Shown one piece after another: positions 55,891 to 64,000 of a DNA stretch of 64,000 nucleotides (the stretch's first letter is position 1; every line of letters starts with the position of its first letter). The position numbers and the translations under genes were made by a program. The notes below the pieces were generated by a model. The model worked only from the letters and a program-made list of their open reading frames with translations, was not told the DNA's origin and ran no database searches. Source of the stretch: CAZEER01 sp964511215 (GTDB lineage: Bacteria > Fidelibacterota > Marinisomatia > Marinisomatales > UBA1611); assembly GCA_964511215.1 (NCBI GenBank), contig CAZEER010000001.1, forward strand, positions 14,293 to 78,292. The letters run 5' to 3'.

Positions 55891-57357
55891 CTAATATGAC
55901 TTAGCAAAAATAACCTCATGTTTGGCGGGTTTTCCTGAAAAAATACATACCAGACCTTTTGGTTTTTCATCAAATGGTATACAACGAATAGTCGCTTTTG
56001 TTTGTTCTTTGATTATTTTTTCAGTTTGATCTGTTCCATCCCAACCACATCTGACAAAACCTCCTTTCAAAATAATTTTTTTGAAATCTTCATAGTTTTT
56101 TGCATTATGGGTATGCTTGTCTCGAAAAGATTTTGCCTGTTCAAATAATCCAATTTGAATTTCATCAAGAATCTCTGGAATTATTTTACATATTTCTTTT
56201 ATACTATAATTTACTTTTTCTCCCGTATCCCTTCTTACCAACATTACCTTATTATTTCTAATATCTCTTGGCCCTATCTCTAGTCTAACTGGAACACCTT
56301 TCATTTCCCATTCATTAAACTTAAATCCTGGAGAATTATTTGTCCAATCTTGATGAACTCGTATATTTGATTGATTTAATAAATCAACAATAGGTTTAAT
56401 ATATTCTTTAACATCATTTTCTTGATGATCATTTTTTGTTATTGGTATTATAACAACTTGAATTGGGGCAATCTTCGGTGGCAATCTTAATCCTTTATCA
56501 TCACCATGTGTTAATATTACCGCACCAACTAAACGAGTACTTACACCCCAACTTGTCGCCCAAACAAATTGTTCTTTATTATTATGTGTTTGAAATGTTA
56601 CCTTGAATGCTTTCGCAAAATTTTGCCCAAGATCATGAGACGTACCTGCCTGTAAGGCTCTCTTATCTCCCATCATTGCCTCAATACAGTATGTTTTTTC
56701 AGCACCTGCAAATTTTTCGGCATTGGTTTTAACACCTGTATATACAGGTATAGCAAGATAATCTTCTGCTAGTTTTCTGTAGAGTTCTAAAATATCTAGT
56801 GTTTCTTTTTGAGCTTCTTCTTTGGTTGCATGTGCTGTGTGTCCTTCTTGCCACAAAAACTCACTAGTGCGCAAAAAAAGTCTTGTTCGCATTTCCCATC
56901 GAACTACATTCGCCCATTGGTTAATTAGTATAGGTAAATCTCTATAAGATTGGATCCATTTTTTATACATTGACCATATCACAGTTTCTGAAGTAGGCCG
57001 TACAATAATCTCCTCTTCCAATTTAGAATCAGGGTCTATTGTTACTCCTTTATTTTTATCTGCTTTTAACCTGGTGTGTGTAACCACAGCGCATTCCTTT
57101 GCAAAACCTTCTACATGCTCTGCTTCACGTGCTAGAAATGATTTAGGAATAAAAAGAGGAAAATAGGCATTTACATGACCTGTCTTTTTAATCATTTTGT
57201 CAAATGTCTCTTTTATGTTTTCCCATAATTGAAACCCATAAGGCATAATTACCATTGTCCCCTTAACGGGGCCATAGTCAGCTAAGCCTGCCTTATTGAC
57301 AACCTGTGTATACCATCCCGAGAAATTATTTTTTCTTTCTGGTAGTCCTTTGCTCAT
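55891..57357 (-). CDS. proS: Prolyl-tRNA synthetase, archaeal/eukaryotic type
   Basis: 488 residues, matching the short archaeal-type ProRS without the inserted editing domain of typical bacterial ProRS (~570). Class II motifs: VNAYFPLFIPKSFL (motif 1), VRWEMRTRLFLRTSEFLWQEGHTAH (motif 2), and the motif 3 region GVSTRLVGAVILTHGDDKGL. An anticodon-binding domain and a C-terminal zinc/acceptor extension follow. Charges tRNA-Pro. Confidence 0.95.
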   Translation of the reverse strand: MSKGLPERKNNFSGWYTQVVNKAGLADYGPVKGTMVIMPYGFQLWENIKETFDKMIKKTGHVNAYFPLFIPKSFLAREAEHVEGFAKECAVVTHTRLKADKNKGVTIDPDSKLEEEIIVRPTSETVIWSMYKKWIQSYRDLPILINQWANVVRWEMRTRLFLRTSEFLWQEGHTAHATKEEAQKETLDILELYRKLAEDYLAIPVYTGVKTNAEKFAGAEKTYCIEAMMGDKRALQAGTSHDLGQNFAKAFKVTFQTHNNKEQFVWATSWGVSTRLVGAVILTHGDDKGLRLPPKIAPIQVVIIPITKNDHQENDVKEYIKPIVDLLNQSNIRVHQDWTNNSPGFKFNEWEMKGVPVRLEIGPRDIRNNKVMLVRRDTGEKVNYSIKEICKIIPEILDEIQIGLFEQAKSFRDKHTHNAKNYEDFKKIILKGGFVRCGWDGTDQTEKIIKEQTKATIRCIPFDEKPKGLVCIFSGKPAKHEVIFAKSY

Positions 57358-57487
57358 ATAAAAATATAGTTTAAGATCATATTATAAAATTACCGGTAGG
57401 GAATGTCCTCACCAAGACAGAATTCATTTAATAAATCAACCTTTGGATTTATTTATACTATATTAAGATATTAATTCAATTAAAAAT

Positions 57488-58237
57488 GTGATGAACACAA
57501 ATATGTATAAAAAAATTCAGATGCTAAAATATAATAAATCTCGTAAAAAATACAGAGAATACATATTAGAAGGGAAAAGACTTATCCAATCTGCATTAGA
57601 TTGTAAAATAAAACTTAATTCTATAGTGTGTACAAATCTTTTTGAAACAGAAAATCAACTCTGGCTTGAAACTATAGCAAATAATCAGATTTATCATGAG
57701 ACTATTACGAATAAACAATTTCAAAGATTAGCAACAACTCAAACACCCTCAGGGATTGCTGCAACTTGCGATATTCCAGAAGAGAAGAAACCAGACTTTA
57801 GTAGTGATCATTGGTTGTTTTTAGATAAAATTTCTGACCCTGGGAATATGGGTTCTTTATTACGTTCAGCGGCTTGGTTCGGCATAAAAAATATTGCATT
57901 ATCGCCTGGTTGTGTAGATCCATTTAATCCTAAAGTTGTGAGGTCGGGTATGGGAGCACATTTTACCATATCTATCTACAGTAAAATGCAATTATCTCAG
58001 TTTAGCGATACACACCAAATAATAGCCGGAGAACATCGAGGAGAAGATACATCACAATATAAATTCCCAAAAAAGTATGTTTTAGTAATGGGAAATGAAG
58101 CATGGGGAATTTCCACAGAGCTTACAAAAAACATTGACAAGTTTATATCAATAAAAAAGCATGGATCTGGAGAATCATTAAACGTTGCTTCTGCTGGCGC
58201 AATTTTAATGTATTTGTCATCATTTGCGGAAAAATAA
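57488..58237 (+). CDS. TrmH/SpoU family RNA methyltransferase
   Basis: 249 residues. A substrate-binding domain (RKKYREYILEGKRLIQSAL) precedes the SPOUT domain with its three motifs: DKISDPGNMGSLLRSAAWFG, VLVMGNEAWGIS and ESLNVASAGAILMYL. It forms the trefoil knot that binds SAM and 2'-O-methylates rRNA or tRNA. Closest to the RlmB/TsnR-type group; target unknown. Divergent from proS across 130 bases of plain AT-rich DNA. Confidence 0.92.
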   Translation: MMNTNMYKKIQMLKYNKSRKKYREYILEGKRLIQSALDCKIKLNSIVCTNLFETENQLWLETIANNQIYHETITNKQFQRLATTQTPSGIAATCDIPEEKKPDFSSDHWLFLDKISDPGNMGSLLRSAAWFGIKNIALSPGCVDPFNPKVVRSGMGAHFTISIYSKMQLSQFSDTHQIIAGEHRGEDTSQYKFPKKYVLVMGNEAWGISTELTKNIDKFISIKKHGSGESLNVASAGAILMYLSSFAEK

Positions 58238-58347
58238 TAGTCTCGGTTTTTCAAAATCTGTAATTAGAGTATAGTTTTAAATGACCTTTTCTTAAATTTT
58301 AGCATTATTGTATAGTATAAAAGTAAAACATCGGGAGCCCATTCTCT

Positions 58348-59139
58348 ATGCACAACCCAATCAGTATCAGAGCAGCATTTATTATTGTTATCATATCTAT
58401 CCTTACAGCTTTTTTATCTGGAGGTCTGGTACTAGGTATTGGTTTATCTAATCCTGAAGCATCTCAAAAGATTTATACTTTTATTTCATTTATTATTGGG
58501 CAGGGTTTTATGCTCTTGCCATTATTACTTTTTCTAAAATTAAAAAATGAACCAATAATAAAGACCATTAGATTAAACCCTATTGATTTAAATACAATAT
58601 TATTTACCACCATTTTTTCTATTGGTATAATTATTTTATCTGACGAATTAGATCGCATAATCCAAATATTTGTTCCTGCCCCAGATTATATTATTGACTT
58701 AAATGATTTGTTGAAACCAGAATCGATTGGTGGATTTATTTTATTATTCGTTGCAGTGGCTATATTAGCCCCTCTTGGAGAAGAATTACTTTTTAGAGGT
58801 TTTTTACAACAATTTCTAGAAAAACACTGGAAAGACGTTACAAGAGCTGTGCTTATAACAGCTTTTCTTTTTAGCATGATTCATATGAATCCATATTGGT
58901 TTTTACAGATATATCTTTTAGGTGTTTTATTGGGCTTTTTATCATGGAAAACTAATTCTGTAATTCCCTCATTAATTCTTCATGGATTGAATAACACAAT
59001 GGCGATACTCATTTCTTTTTCAGAATCCAATGACAATTCTTTTTATTTATGGCATGGGCACGTAGCTCCCTGGCTTATTTTAATCGCAATCATAATTACA
59101 GTATATGCTTTTAAAAACATAACCAAGAAGCAATATTAG
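58348..59139 (+). CDS. CPBP family intramembrane metalloprotease
   Basis: 263 residues with about eight hydrophobic segments. The catalytic motifs are GEELLFRGFLQ (EExxxR), AFLFSMIHMN (FxxxH) and SLILHGLNN (HxxxN). It belongs to the Rce1/CAAX-type (ABI) protease group. Its substrate in bacteria is unknown. It is 110 bases after the methyltransferase, with GGGAG near the start. Confidence 0.9.
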   Translation: MHNPISIRAAFIIVIISILTAFLSGGLVLGIGLSNPEASQKIYTFISFIIGQGFMLLPLLLFLKLKNEPIIKTIRLNPIDLNTILFTTIFSIGIIILSDELDRIIQIFVPAPDYIIDLNDLLKPESIGGFILLFVAVAILAPLGEELLFRGFLQQFLEKHWKDVTRAVLITAFLFSMIHMNPYWFLQIYLLGVLLGFLSWKTNSVIPSLILHGLNNTMAILISFSESNDNSFYLWHGHVAPWLILIAIIITVYAFKNITKKQY

Positions 59140-59155
59140 CATAATAAGAAAAGAA

Positions 59156-60514
59156 ATGTTCAAACATGAAATAACCATATTAAAAGATACATTTTCTCGA
59201 TTACTCAGACGCCATGCTCAAACAAATCTTATTAAATTAATTAATAAAACACATCCCGCAGATCTGGCAATTGTTTTTCGATACTTTGATGATGAACAGC
59301 AAATACAGGTATTTGATCTAATGGAAAACCATGAACACACTATAGAGTTTTTAGTAGAGTTAGATGATACACTTATTGAAAAATTACTTATCCTCAAAAA
59401 TTCAGATCGAATTGCAAAAATGATTAAATACGCTTCTACAAATGATCAAAGTTATATACTTGGTGCCTTAGATAATGATCAAGCACAATCTGTGATTGAC
59501 TTATTAAATGCCGAAGAACAAGAAGAGATTGAAGAAATCATGGCATACCCAGATGATTCCGCAGGATCAATGATGGCGACAGATATTTTTACATTACATC
59601 AAAATACAACCTGCAGCGAAGCTCTACATACTCTCCAAGATCAAAAAGATGCAGAAATGGTTTTTTATTTATATATAACAAATGCTGACGATATACTCGT
59701 GGGTGTAGCTTCTTTGCGCGCTCTAGCAACAACTCCTGGTAGTACGATACTCAAAGATATAATGATTAAAAAGGTGCACTCTGTTAGACCTGAAACGGAC
59801 CAAGAAGAGGTAGCACAAATTGTTGCACAATATAATTATCTCGCAGTCCCTGTTGTAGATAGGGATAATCAACTTCTTGGGATTGTTACTGTTGATGATG
59901 TGGTGGATGTAATACGAGAAGAAGCTACTGAAGATTTTTTACAGATGGCTGGTGCAGGTAAAGATAGAGAGATCCTTTTAAAATCTTCATGGGAAAATGC
60001 AAAGACCAGACTGCCTTGGTTATTGGCTAGTTGGGTTGGTGGTATAATTGCCGCTTCGGTGATTGGTGCATATGAAAATATGCTGGAAAGTATTATTGCG
60101 CTTGCTGCATTTATACCTGTGATTATTGGAATGGGTGGTAATATAGGGACTCAGTCTTCTACCATTATTGTACGTGGTATAGCAACGGGTAGAATTGAAA
60201 TCGGGAATGAATTCAAAATTTTATTCAAAGAATTACAGGTAGGATTAATTCTTGGTTTACTTTATGGTATAATGCTTGGAATTTTTGCAAATTTTAAATT
60301 TATTGAAACAGACCCAATGATTGGGCTAGTTGTTGGTCTAAGCATCTGTTGTTCAATGGTAATTGCGACTTCTGTGGGTACTTTTACACCTCTTATTTTA
60401 AGGAAATTAGATATCGATCCTGCGGTAGCAAGCGGACCATTTGTAACAACAAGTATAGATATACTTGGTGTTCTATTTTATTTTATAATTGCAGGTTCAT
60501 TACTTAACATATAA
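59156..60514 (+). CDS. mgtE: Magnesium transporter MgtE
   Basis: 452 residues. The N-terminal MgtE-N helical domain, tandem CBS domains (DSAGSMMATDIFT onwards, then AVPVVDRDNQLLGIVTVDDVVDV) and a five-segment channel domain with MGGNIGTQSSTIIVRGIATG are all present. It imports Mg2+ and gates by intracellular Mg2+. It starts 16 bases after the CPBP gene. Confidence 0.95.
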   Translation: MFKHEITILKDTFSRLLRRHAQTNLIKLINKTHPADLAIVFRYFDDEQQIQVFDLMENHEHTIEFLVELDDTLIEKLLILKNSDRIAKMIKYASTNDQSYILGALDNDQAQSVIDLLNAEEQEEIEEIMAYPDDSAGSMMATDIFTLHQNTTCSEALHTLQDQKDAEMVFYLYITNADDILVGVASLRALATTPGSTILKDIMIKKVHSVRPETDQEEVAQIVAQYNYLAVPVVDRDNQLLGIVTVDDVVDVIREEATEDFLQMAGAGKDREILLKSSWENAKTRLPWLLASWVGGIIAASVIGAYENMLESIIALAAFIPVIIGMGGNIGTQSSTIIVRGIATGRIEIGNEFKILFKELQVGLILGLLYGIMLGIFANFKFIETDPMIGLVVGLSICCSMVIATSVGTFTPLILRKLDIDPAVASGPFVTTSIDILGVLFYFIIAGSLLNI

Positions 60515-60517
60515 ATT

Positions 60518-61606
60518 TTGTTTTTAATTTTTTTATTTTGTTTCAGTATATACCTGGCTTTTATTTTATTTATTATTTCTGGGTTGTTTAAACACAATAC
60601 CCTGCCTGTTGCCAGCCTGGAAAAACTACCTAACATATCAATAGTGATCGCTGCAAGGAACGAAGAGATCAATTTACCCGACCTTTTACAAGATTTAATA
60701 AAGCAAGAATATTCCATAGAAAAATTAGAAATTATTATTGTAGATGATCGCTCTACAGATTCTACAACAAGCATATTGGAAACCGCAGCAAGTAATTATG
60801 CATTTATAAAAAATATTAGAATTGAAACTCCATCAAATAAAATGACTCCTAAAAAGTATGCCCTAACAAAAGGAATTGAAGCAGCAACAGGAGAAATAAT
60901 TATAACTACAGACGCAGATTGTAGAGTTGGAAAGCTGTGGGCATCCAGTATGGCTTATAGCGTTTTAACCAATAACTGTATTACAATTGGTTATTCTGAA
61001 ATAATCAATAATAATACTTTATTTGAACTCTATCAAAAAATTGACTTTTTATCTATTATTGTAGCAAATGCAGGTGCTGCAGGTTGGAAAAAATTTTGGT
61101 CAGGTACAGGACAAAACCTTGCATATTATAAAGATGATTTTTTTGCTATTGGTGGATTTGATTCTGTTAAACATAAAGTCTCCGGGGATGATATGTATTT
61201 AGTGCAATCAATATCAAAAATTAAAAGAGGGTATTTACATATTGACCCTAACTCATTTGTAAAAACCAGGGCCGTTAATTCTATCAAAGAATTTTTAAAC
61301 CAACGCATACGCTGGGCATCCAATTCAAAAGATAATTATCAAAAAAACCCCTTATTCTTTTTATTTTTGCTGACCTCATTTTTATTTAATATAATTATTT
61401 GTCTTTCGATATTACTACAAAGTAATTGGTTTATTATGTTTGGAATGAAATTTATTTTAGACGGTTTTGTTCTAATGCTTGGGGGAAAATTATTTGAAAA
61501 AGAATTTAATCCCTTTGTATACTTCCTATGGGCAGTTCTTCAACCTATTTACATTCCCGTTGTTGCTATTTTAGGGATTAACGAAAGGTACTCTTGGAAA
61601 AAATGA
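60518..61606 (+). CDS. Family 2 glycosyltransferase, membrane-bound
   Basis: 362 residues. Membrane segment at the N-terminus, then the GT-A domain with ISIVIAARNEEINLP, IIIVDDRSTDST, TTDADC (DxD-like), SGDDMYLVQ and QRIRWASNS (QxxRW), then two or three C-terminal membrane segments. This is the processive GT2 layout used to make polysaccharide or glycolipid. The start is TTG at 60518, 3 bases after mgtE. It overlaps the next gene as ATGA. Confidence 0.88.
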   Translation: MFLIFLFCFSIYLAFILFIISGLFKHNTLPVASLEKLPNISIVIAARNEEINLPDLLQDLIKQEYSIEKLEIIIVDDRSTDSTTSILETAASNYAFIKNIRIETPSNKMTPKKYALTKGIEAATGEIIITTDADCRVGKLWASSMAYSVLTNNCITIGYSEIINNNTLFELYQKIDFLSIIVANAGAAGWKKFWSGTGQNLAYYKDDFFAIGGFDSVKHKVSGDDMYLVQSISKIKRGYLHIDPNSFVKTRAVNSIKEFLNQRIRWASNSKDNYQKNPLFFLFLLTSFLFNIIICLSILLQSNWFIMFGMKFILDGFVLMLGGKLFEKEFNPFVYFLWAVLQPIYIPVVAILGINERYSWKK

Positions 61607-62304
61607 AAGTGAGGATCGCATTTTTATTTTTATTAAGTAATATTTTATGTCAATCTTATAAAATTACAATTCTTGGATATCATGCTACAGATGTAACACA
61701 AATCATACATGCTCCTGGTGAAATCGAGTATATAGTACAAAATAGAGGACTATTAGATCTAATATGGCCTACAAATAATTTATACAGTGCTAAATACGAT
61801 TCTAATAATTTTAATTTAATTTCCTGGTCAAAAAAAATTCACCAAGGATCTTATAAAAAAACCTTATTGGGCAAAAACATAACCAATACTAGCATTAGTT
61901 ATGATGATGAAAAAATAGTTACTATAACAAATCCTATACATACAATACTTACAATGCTTGCAATGGTTCAAAAATTCTCACCTAAAAGTTTGGATACCAA
62001 ATGGTTTAATTTTGAGCATGAAGGTCGCCTAGGGAAATCTCGATTTATTTGGGCAGACTCTTCTATGGCCTGGGATGGGGTAGATTCTATTTTGTGTGAT
62101 CACTATAGGCTCGATATAAGTATAACTGATTCATCACAAAATATTGGTGAAATAAAGGATTATTTTATGAAATATATTATAAATGACAATTTTGTAAGAG
62201 AGCTTTGGGTGTCAAGATCAAAGAAAAAACAAATTATTTTAGCTAAATTGCAAACTCCCTGGTTATCATTATTTGCACAACGTAATTCAGATAAAGAAAA
62301 CTAG
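61603..62304 (+). CDS. DUF3108-like secreted protein
   Basis: 233 residues from the ATG at 61603 (overlapping the GT2 stop as ATGA). A signal peptide (to about SNILC, with a possible lipobox cysteine) is followed by a beta-rich domain in the style of DUF3108: LGYHATDVTQIIHAPGEIEYIVQNRG read in pieces, then NNLYSAKYD, FEHEGRLGKSRF and YFMKYIINDNF. Likely periplasmic or outer-membrane lipoprotein. Function unknown. Confidence 0.7.
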   Translation: MKVRIAFLFLLSNILCQSYKITILGYHATDVTQIIHAPGEIEYIVQNRGLLDLIWPTNNLYSAKYDSNNFNLISWSKKIHQGSYKKTLLGKNITNTSISYDDEKIVTITNPIHTILTMLAMVQKFSPKSLDTKWFNFEHEGRLGKSRFIWADSSMAWDGVDSILCDHYRLDISITDSSQNIGEIKDYFMKYIINDNFVRELWVSRSKKKQIILAKLQTPWLSLFAQRNSDKEN

Positions 62305-62347
62305 TAATATTATATCCTATTTTCTTAAAATTGTTAAAGGAATTGGA

Positions 62348-62779
62348 ATGAAAATAGCGATTACTTTATATTTTATTATCTGCAGTTTTTTTATATTTGC
62401 TCAACAGAATCAAGTTACACCTAAACCTAATTTAGAACATTTGAGATTAATTGGGTCTTGGGTATTCCAATCAATGACAACTATAACTCAGGCGAAGAGA
62501 GAGGAAATCAAAATAGTATATAACGATAAAAACAATGTTGAAACTCTATCCTTTTCTGACTCTGGGACTATATCTTTTAATGTAATAAATGATGGTGTTG
62601 AAAAAAATGGTGAAGGTATTTGGTATGCTGATGGTAGTTATGTAACAATTTTAGTTGAGTCTGATACAACTTATGGTGCATACCAAATTGAAGACAGTGT
62701 GTTAACCATTGTTACAAACACTGAAGAATCAACCACTGCTTATGAATACAGTACGATATTGAAATATAGAATGAAATAA
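62348..62779 (+). CDS. Secreted lipocalin-like protein
   Basis: 143 residues from the ATG at 62348, chosen because AAGGAA lies upstream and a signal peptide (MKIAITLYFIICSFFIFAQ) starts there; the frame is open further upstream, overlapping the previous gene. The mature part (LRLIGSWVFQSM, LSFSDSGTISFNV, GEGIWYADGSYVTI, YQIEDSVLTI) resembles small lipocalin-type barrels that begin with a GxW motif. Ligand unknown. Confidence 0.72.
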   Translation: MKIAITLYFIICSFFIFAQQNQVTPKPNLEHLRLIGSWVFQSMTTITQAKREEIKIVYNDKNNVETLSFSDSGTISFNVINDGVEKNGEGIWYADGSYVTILVESDTTYGAYQIEDSVLTIVTNTEESTTAYEYSTILKYRMK

Positions 62780-62849
62780 AGTGATTCACACTTACAATTA
62801 ATCAAATTATCAATACATTTTTATATATTTTCATAGTAATAATCTGAAC

Positions 62850-63233
62850 ATGAAAAACGAAAACATATTAAAAATATATTATAAAAAAATACTTTTCTGG
62901 ATCATAATCGCAGTTATAATAGTTTTGGCTGTTAACTATGGTATAGATAAAAAGATAATTGTTTTTTTGGCATTTGTTATAAGTGTCTTTACTGAAGTAT
63001 TTGTTGGTGTTGGTGCTTTGATAGCAGCTATTCCTATAATTGGACCTATGATTATAAAAATAGTAACGATACCTATCTTTTGGATTTTCAACGCAATGGG
63101 AACTGTGGTTTCAGGTCTTGCCATAAAAAAAGGATACGCCACTGAATTTGCAAAAGGAAGAATCTTAACCCTAGCGCTTTTAATAGGAATGATCATTGGA
63201 TATATTTTAGGCAATCTGATTCCACTGAAATGA
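62850..63233 (+). CDS. Small inner-membrane protein (127 aa)
   Basis: Not recognised. Three hydrophobic segments (about 12-28, 34-70 as a long pair, 100-122) with short basic loops. SVFTEVFVGVGALIAAIPIIGP and LLIGMIIGYILGNLIPL resemble small integral membrane proteins of unknown role. Its stop overlaps the ATG of the following dehydroquinase-like sequence by 4 bases. Confidence 0.65.
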   Translation: MKNENILKIYYKKILFWIIIAVIIVLAVNYGIDKKIIVFLAFVISVFTEVFVGVGALIAAIPIIGPMIIKIVTIPIFWIFNAMGTVVSGLAIKKGYATEFAKGRILTLALLIGMIIGYILGNLIPLK

Positions 63234-63684
63234 ATATTTTAATCTTAGAAGGTCCAAACTTGAATTTGTTGGGTCTAAAGTCAGCAAGTCTAAATGATCG
63301 CCTTACTTTGGACAAACTTAATAAAGCAATTAAAGTCCATACTAAAAAAATGAATCAAAAAGTAAGTTTTTACCGCCGCATTAATTTTTTTTATCTGTCT
63401 TCATAAATATCTAAAAACTTTTTCAGGCAATTAATTTTTTACAAAGGAATCGAAATTGGGCAGATGGCCTTCTTTTAATTCCAACCTCATGGGCAAAAAA
63501 TGAGATCACAATTTTAGAAACAATTAATTTAATTAACATTAAAACAGCTGTTATTTTTTTTAACAAAGATTATAGTTTTGGTACAGGGCAGAAAGATTCA
63601 ATTATAAAAGGTAAAAACATAAAGGGTTTTATTGGTGAACCAATTATAGCTTGTCTTGATGGTATAAACTTCCTCTTAACATAA
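63230..63684 (+). pseudogene. Broken type II dehydroquinase (AroQ)-like gene
   Basis: The first part (63230 to about 63373) begins MNILILEGPNLNLLG, the AroQ start, but the active-site REPxxYG is replaced by LKSASLND, so the catalytic Arg and Tyr are missing. That frame stops at 63404-63406. The second part, in another frame (from 63424 to the TAA at 63682), reads QAINFLQRNRNWADG and ends DGINFLLT; the catalytic His region is also lost (AVIFFN). The middle stretch has stops in both frames and is about 30 bases longer than the family's equivalent. Most likely a pseudogene of an already non-catalytic AroQ paralogue; an assembly indel is possible. Confidence 0.65.
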
Positions 63685-64000
63685 ATGAAAATAATTATCC
63701 TTTTTATTTTATTATTTCAATCGGCATATGGTCAGATTGGAGAATCCCCAAAAAATTCACCTTTATCAGTACTTACAGTAATCAATAAAAAGTTAGTAAT
63801 CGCAAAAGAGGAAATCTTTGAATTCAATCCAACTTGGGTAGACTCTTTAAAGTTAATATTACCATGTGCGGGCATTAAGGTCCCCAAAAGAACTATGAGA
63901 CTCCCCAACGCACCAAGAAAATATAGAAGTGGTACCCACCGTGGGATTGATTTTTTTGCAAATTGGGGAACACCTGTAAGAGCTGTCGCTGATGGAATAG
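63685..64000 (+). CDS. M23 family peptidase, 3' end beyond window
   Basis: Open from an ATG at 63685 (next to the TAA of the dehydroquinase-like sequence) to the window edge, 105 residues. A signal peptide (MKIIILFILLFQSAYG) is followed by the start of a LytM/M23 domain: SGTHRGIDFFANWGTPVRAVADG, read here in pieces HRGIDFF and GTPVRAVADG, where the H and D are zinc ligands. It cuts peptidoglycan cross-links or regulates amidases. Confidence 0.88.
   Translation, partial: MKIIILFILLFQSAYGQIGESPKNSPLSVLTVINKKLVIAKEEIFEFNPTWVDSLKLILPCAGIKVPKRTMRLPNAPRKYRSGTHRGIDFFANWGTPVRAVADGI

Noticed and set aside
57358..57487. tRNA or small RNA between proS and the rRNA methyltransferase gene
   Set aside because: No cloverleaf or strong hairpin could be drawn; the gap is plain AT-rich DNA with divergent promoters expected.
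59140..59155. Mg2+-sensing riboswitch ahead of mgtE
   Set aside because: Only 16 bases separate mgtE from the preceding gene, too short for an M-box.
62273..62347. Longer N-terminus for the lipocalin-like protein
   Set aside because: It overlaps the preceding gene and would bury the signal peptide; the internal ATG has a good ribosome site.
63362..63426. Spliceosomal intron with GTAAGT and TTTTTCAG borders
   Set aside because: The surrounding genes are plainly bacterial, the removal would delete part of the AroQ fold, and such borders arise often in AT-rich DNA. A pseudogene or indel explains it better.

Overview
The window reads as one contiguous stretch of an AT-rich chromosome from a Gram-negative (diderm) bacterium. 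It is a draft or metagenome assembly, because a run of exactly 100 N interrupts carA. No rRNA, tRNA, transposase, integrase, phage block or CRISPR array was found. Outer-membrane type proteins, an O-antigen style glycan cluster, a GSII-type glutamine synthetase, an archaeal-type prolyl-tRNA synthetase and a UbiA enzyme of the archaeal-lipid type fit a marine member of the FCB group, such as a Marinimicrobia-like (SAR406) lineage. That placement is inference; no marker gene was compared.

Layout. (1) 1-4.9 kb: ABC-F ATPase (cut by the window edge), MtaB, then an Lrp-type regulator, GSII glutamine synthetase and a CADD-type enzyme (likely para-aminobenzoate synthesis), closed by a strong terminator. 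(2) 4.9-10.1 kb: an unusual accessory cluster with an arginine-repeat miniprotein, a small TerB-like protein, a large membrane protein carrying a second copy of the same TerB-like domain, a stand-alone cyclic-nucleotide-binding protein and a K+ channel with an RCK-like region. (3) 10.2-14.3 kb: carA-carB for carbamoyl phosphate. (4) 14.4-22.4 kb: secreted proteins, ligA, a PQQ-type sugar dehydrogenase, an ABC-2 exporter and a probable outer-membrane barrel. (5) 22.4-44.0 kb: about twenty minus-strand genes in short operons, comprising a protease-propeller-barrel fusion, HAD, AlkA-like glycosylase, methyltransferase, M24 peptidase, TPR, B12-binding protein, dtd, dnaE, UbiA, prmC, prfA, rpmE2, aminotransferase, a stand-alone Cas6/RAMP-like protein, rho, folC, murI and a cell-wall amidase. 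(6) 44.1-44.6 kb: two tandem ~70-residue membrane miniproteins, each with a near-perfect Shine-Dalgarno sequence, ended by a strong terminator. (7) 44.8-50.4 kb: glycan cluster (three glycosyltransferases, a flippase, a FemAB/GNAT-like protein). (8) 50.5-57.4 kb: eno, FtsB/DivIC-like, MotA/MotB, rhomboid, recO, proS. (9) 57.5-64.0 kb: rRNA methyltransferase, CPBP protease, MgtE, GT2, secreted and membrane proteins, a broken and catalytically depleted dehydroquinase homologue, and the start of an M23 peptidase.

The most interesting parts are the channel/CNB/TerB cluster (4.9-10.1 kb), the RAMP-like protein in the rho operon (38.0-39.1 kb), the twin miniproteins (44.1-44.6 kb) and the split dehydroquinase homologue whose interruption looks intron-like (63.2-63.7 kb). 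All functions are read from sequence motifs and remembered family knowledge; no search was run.
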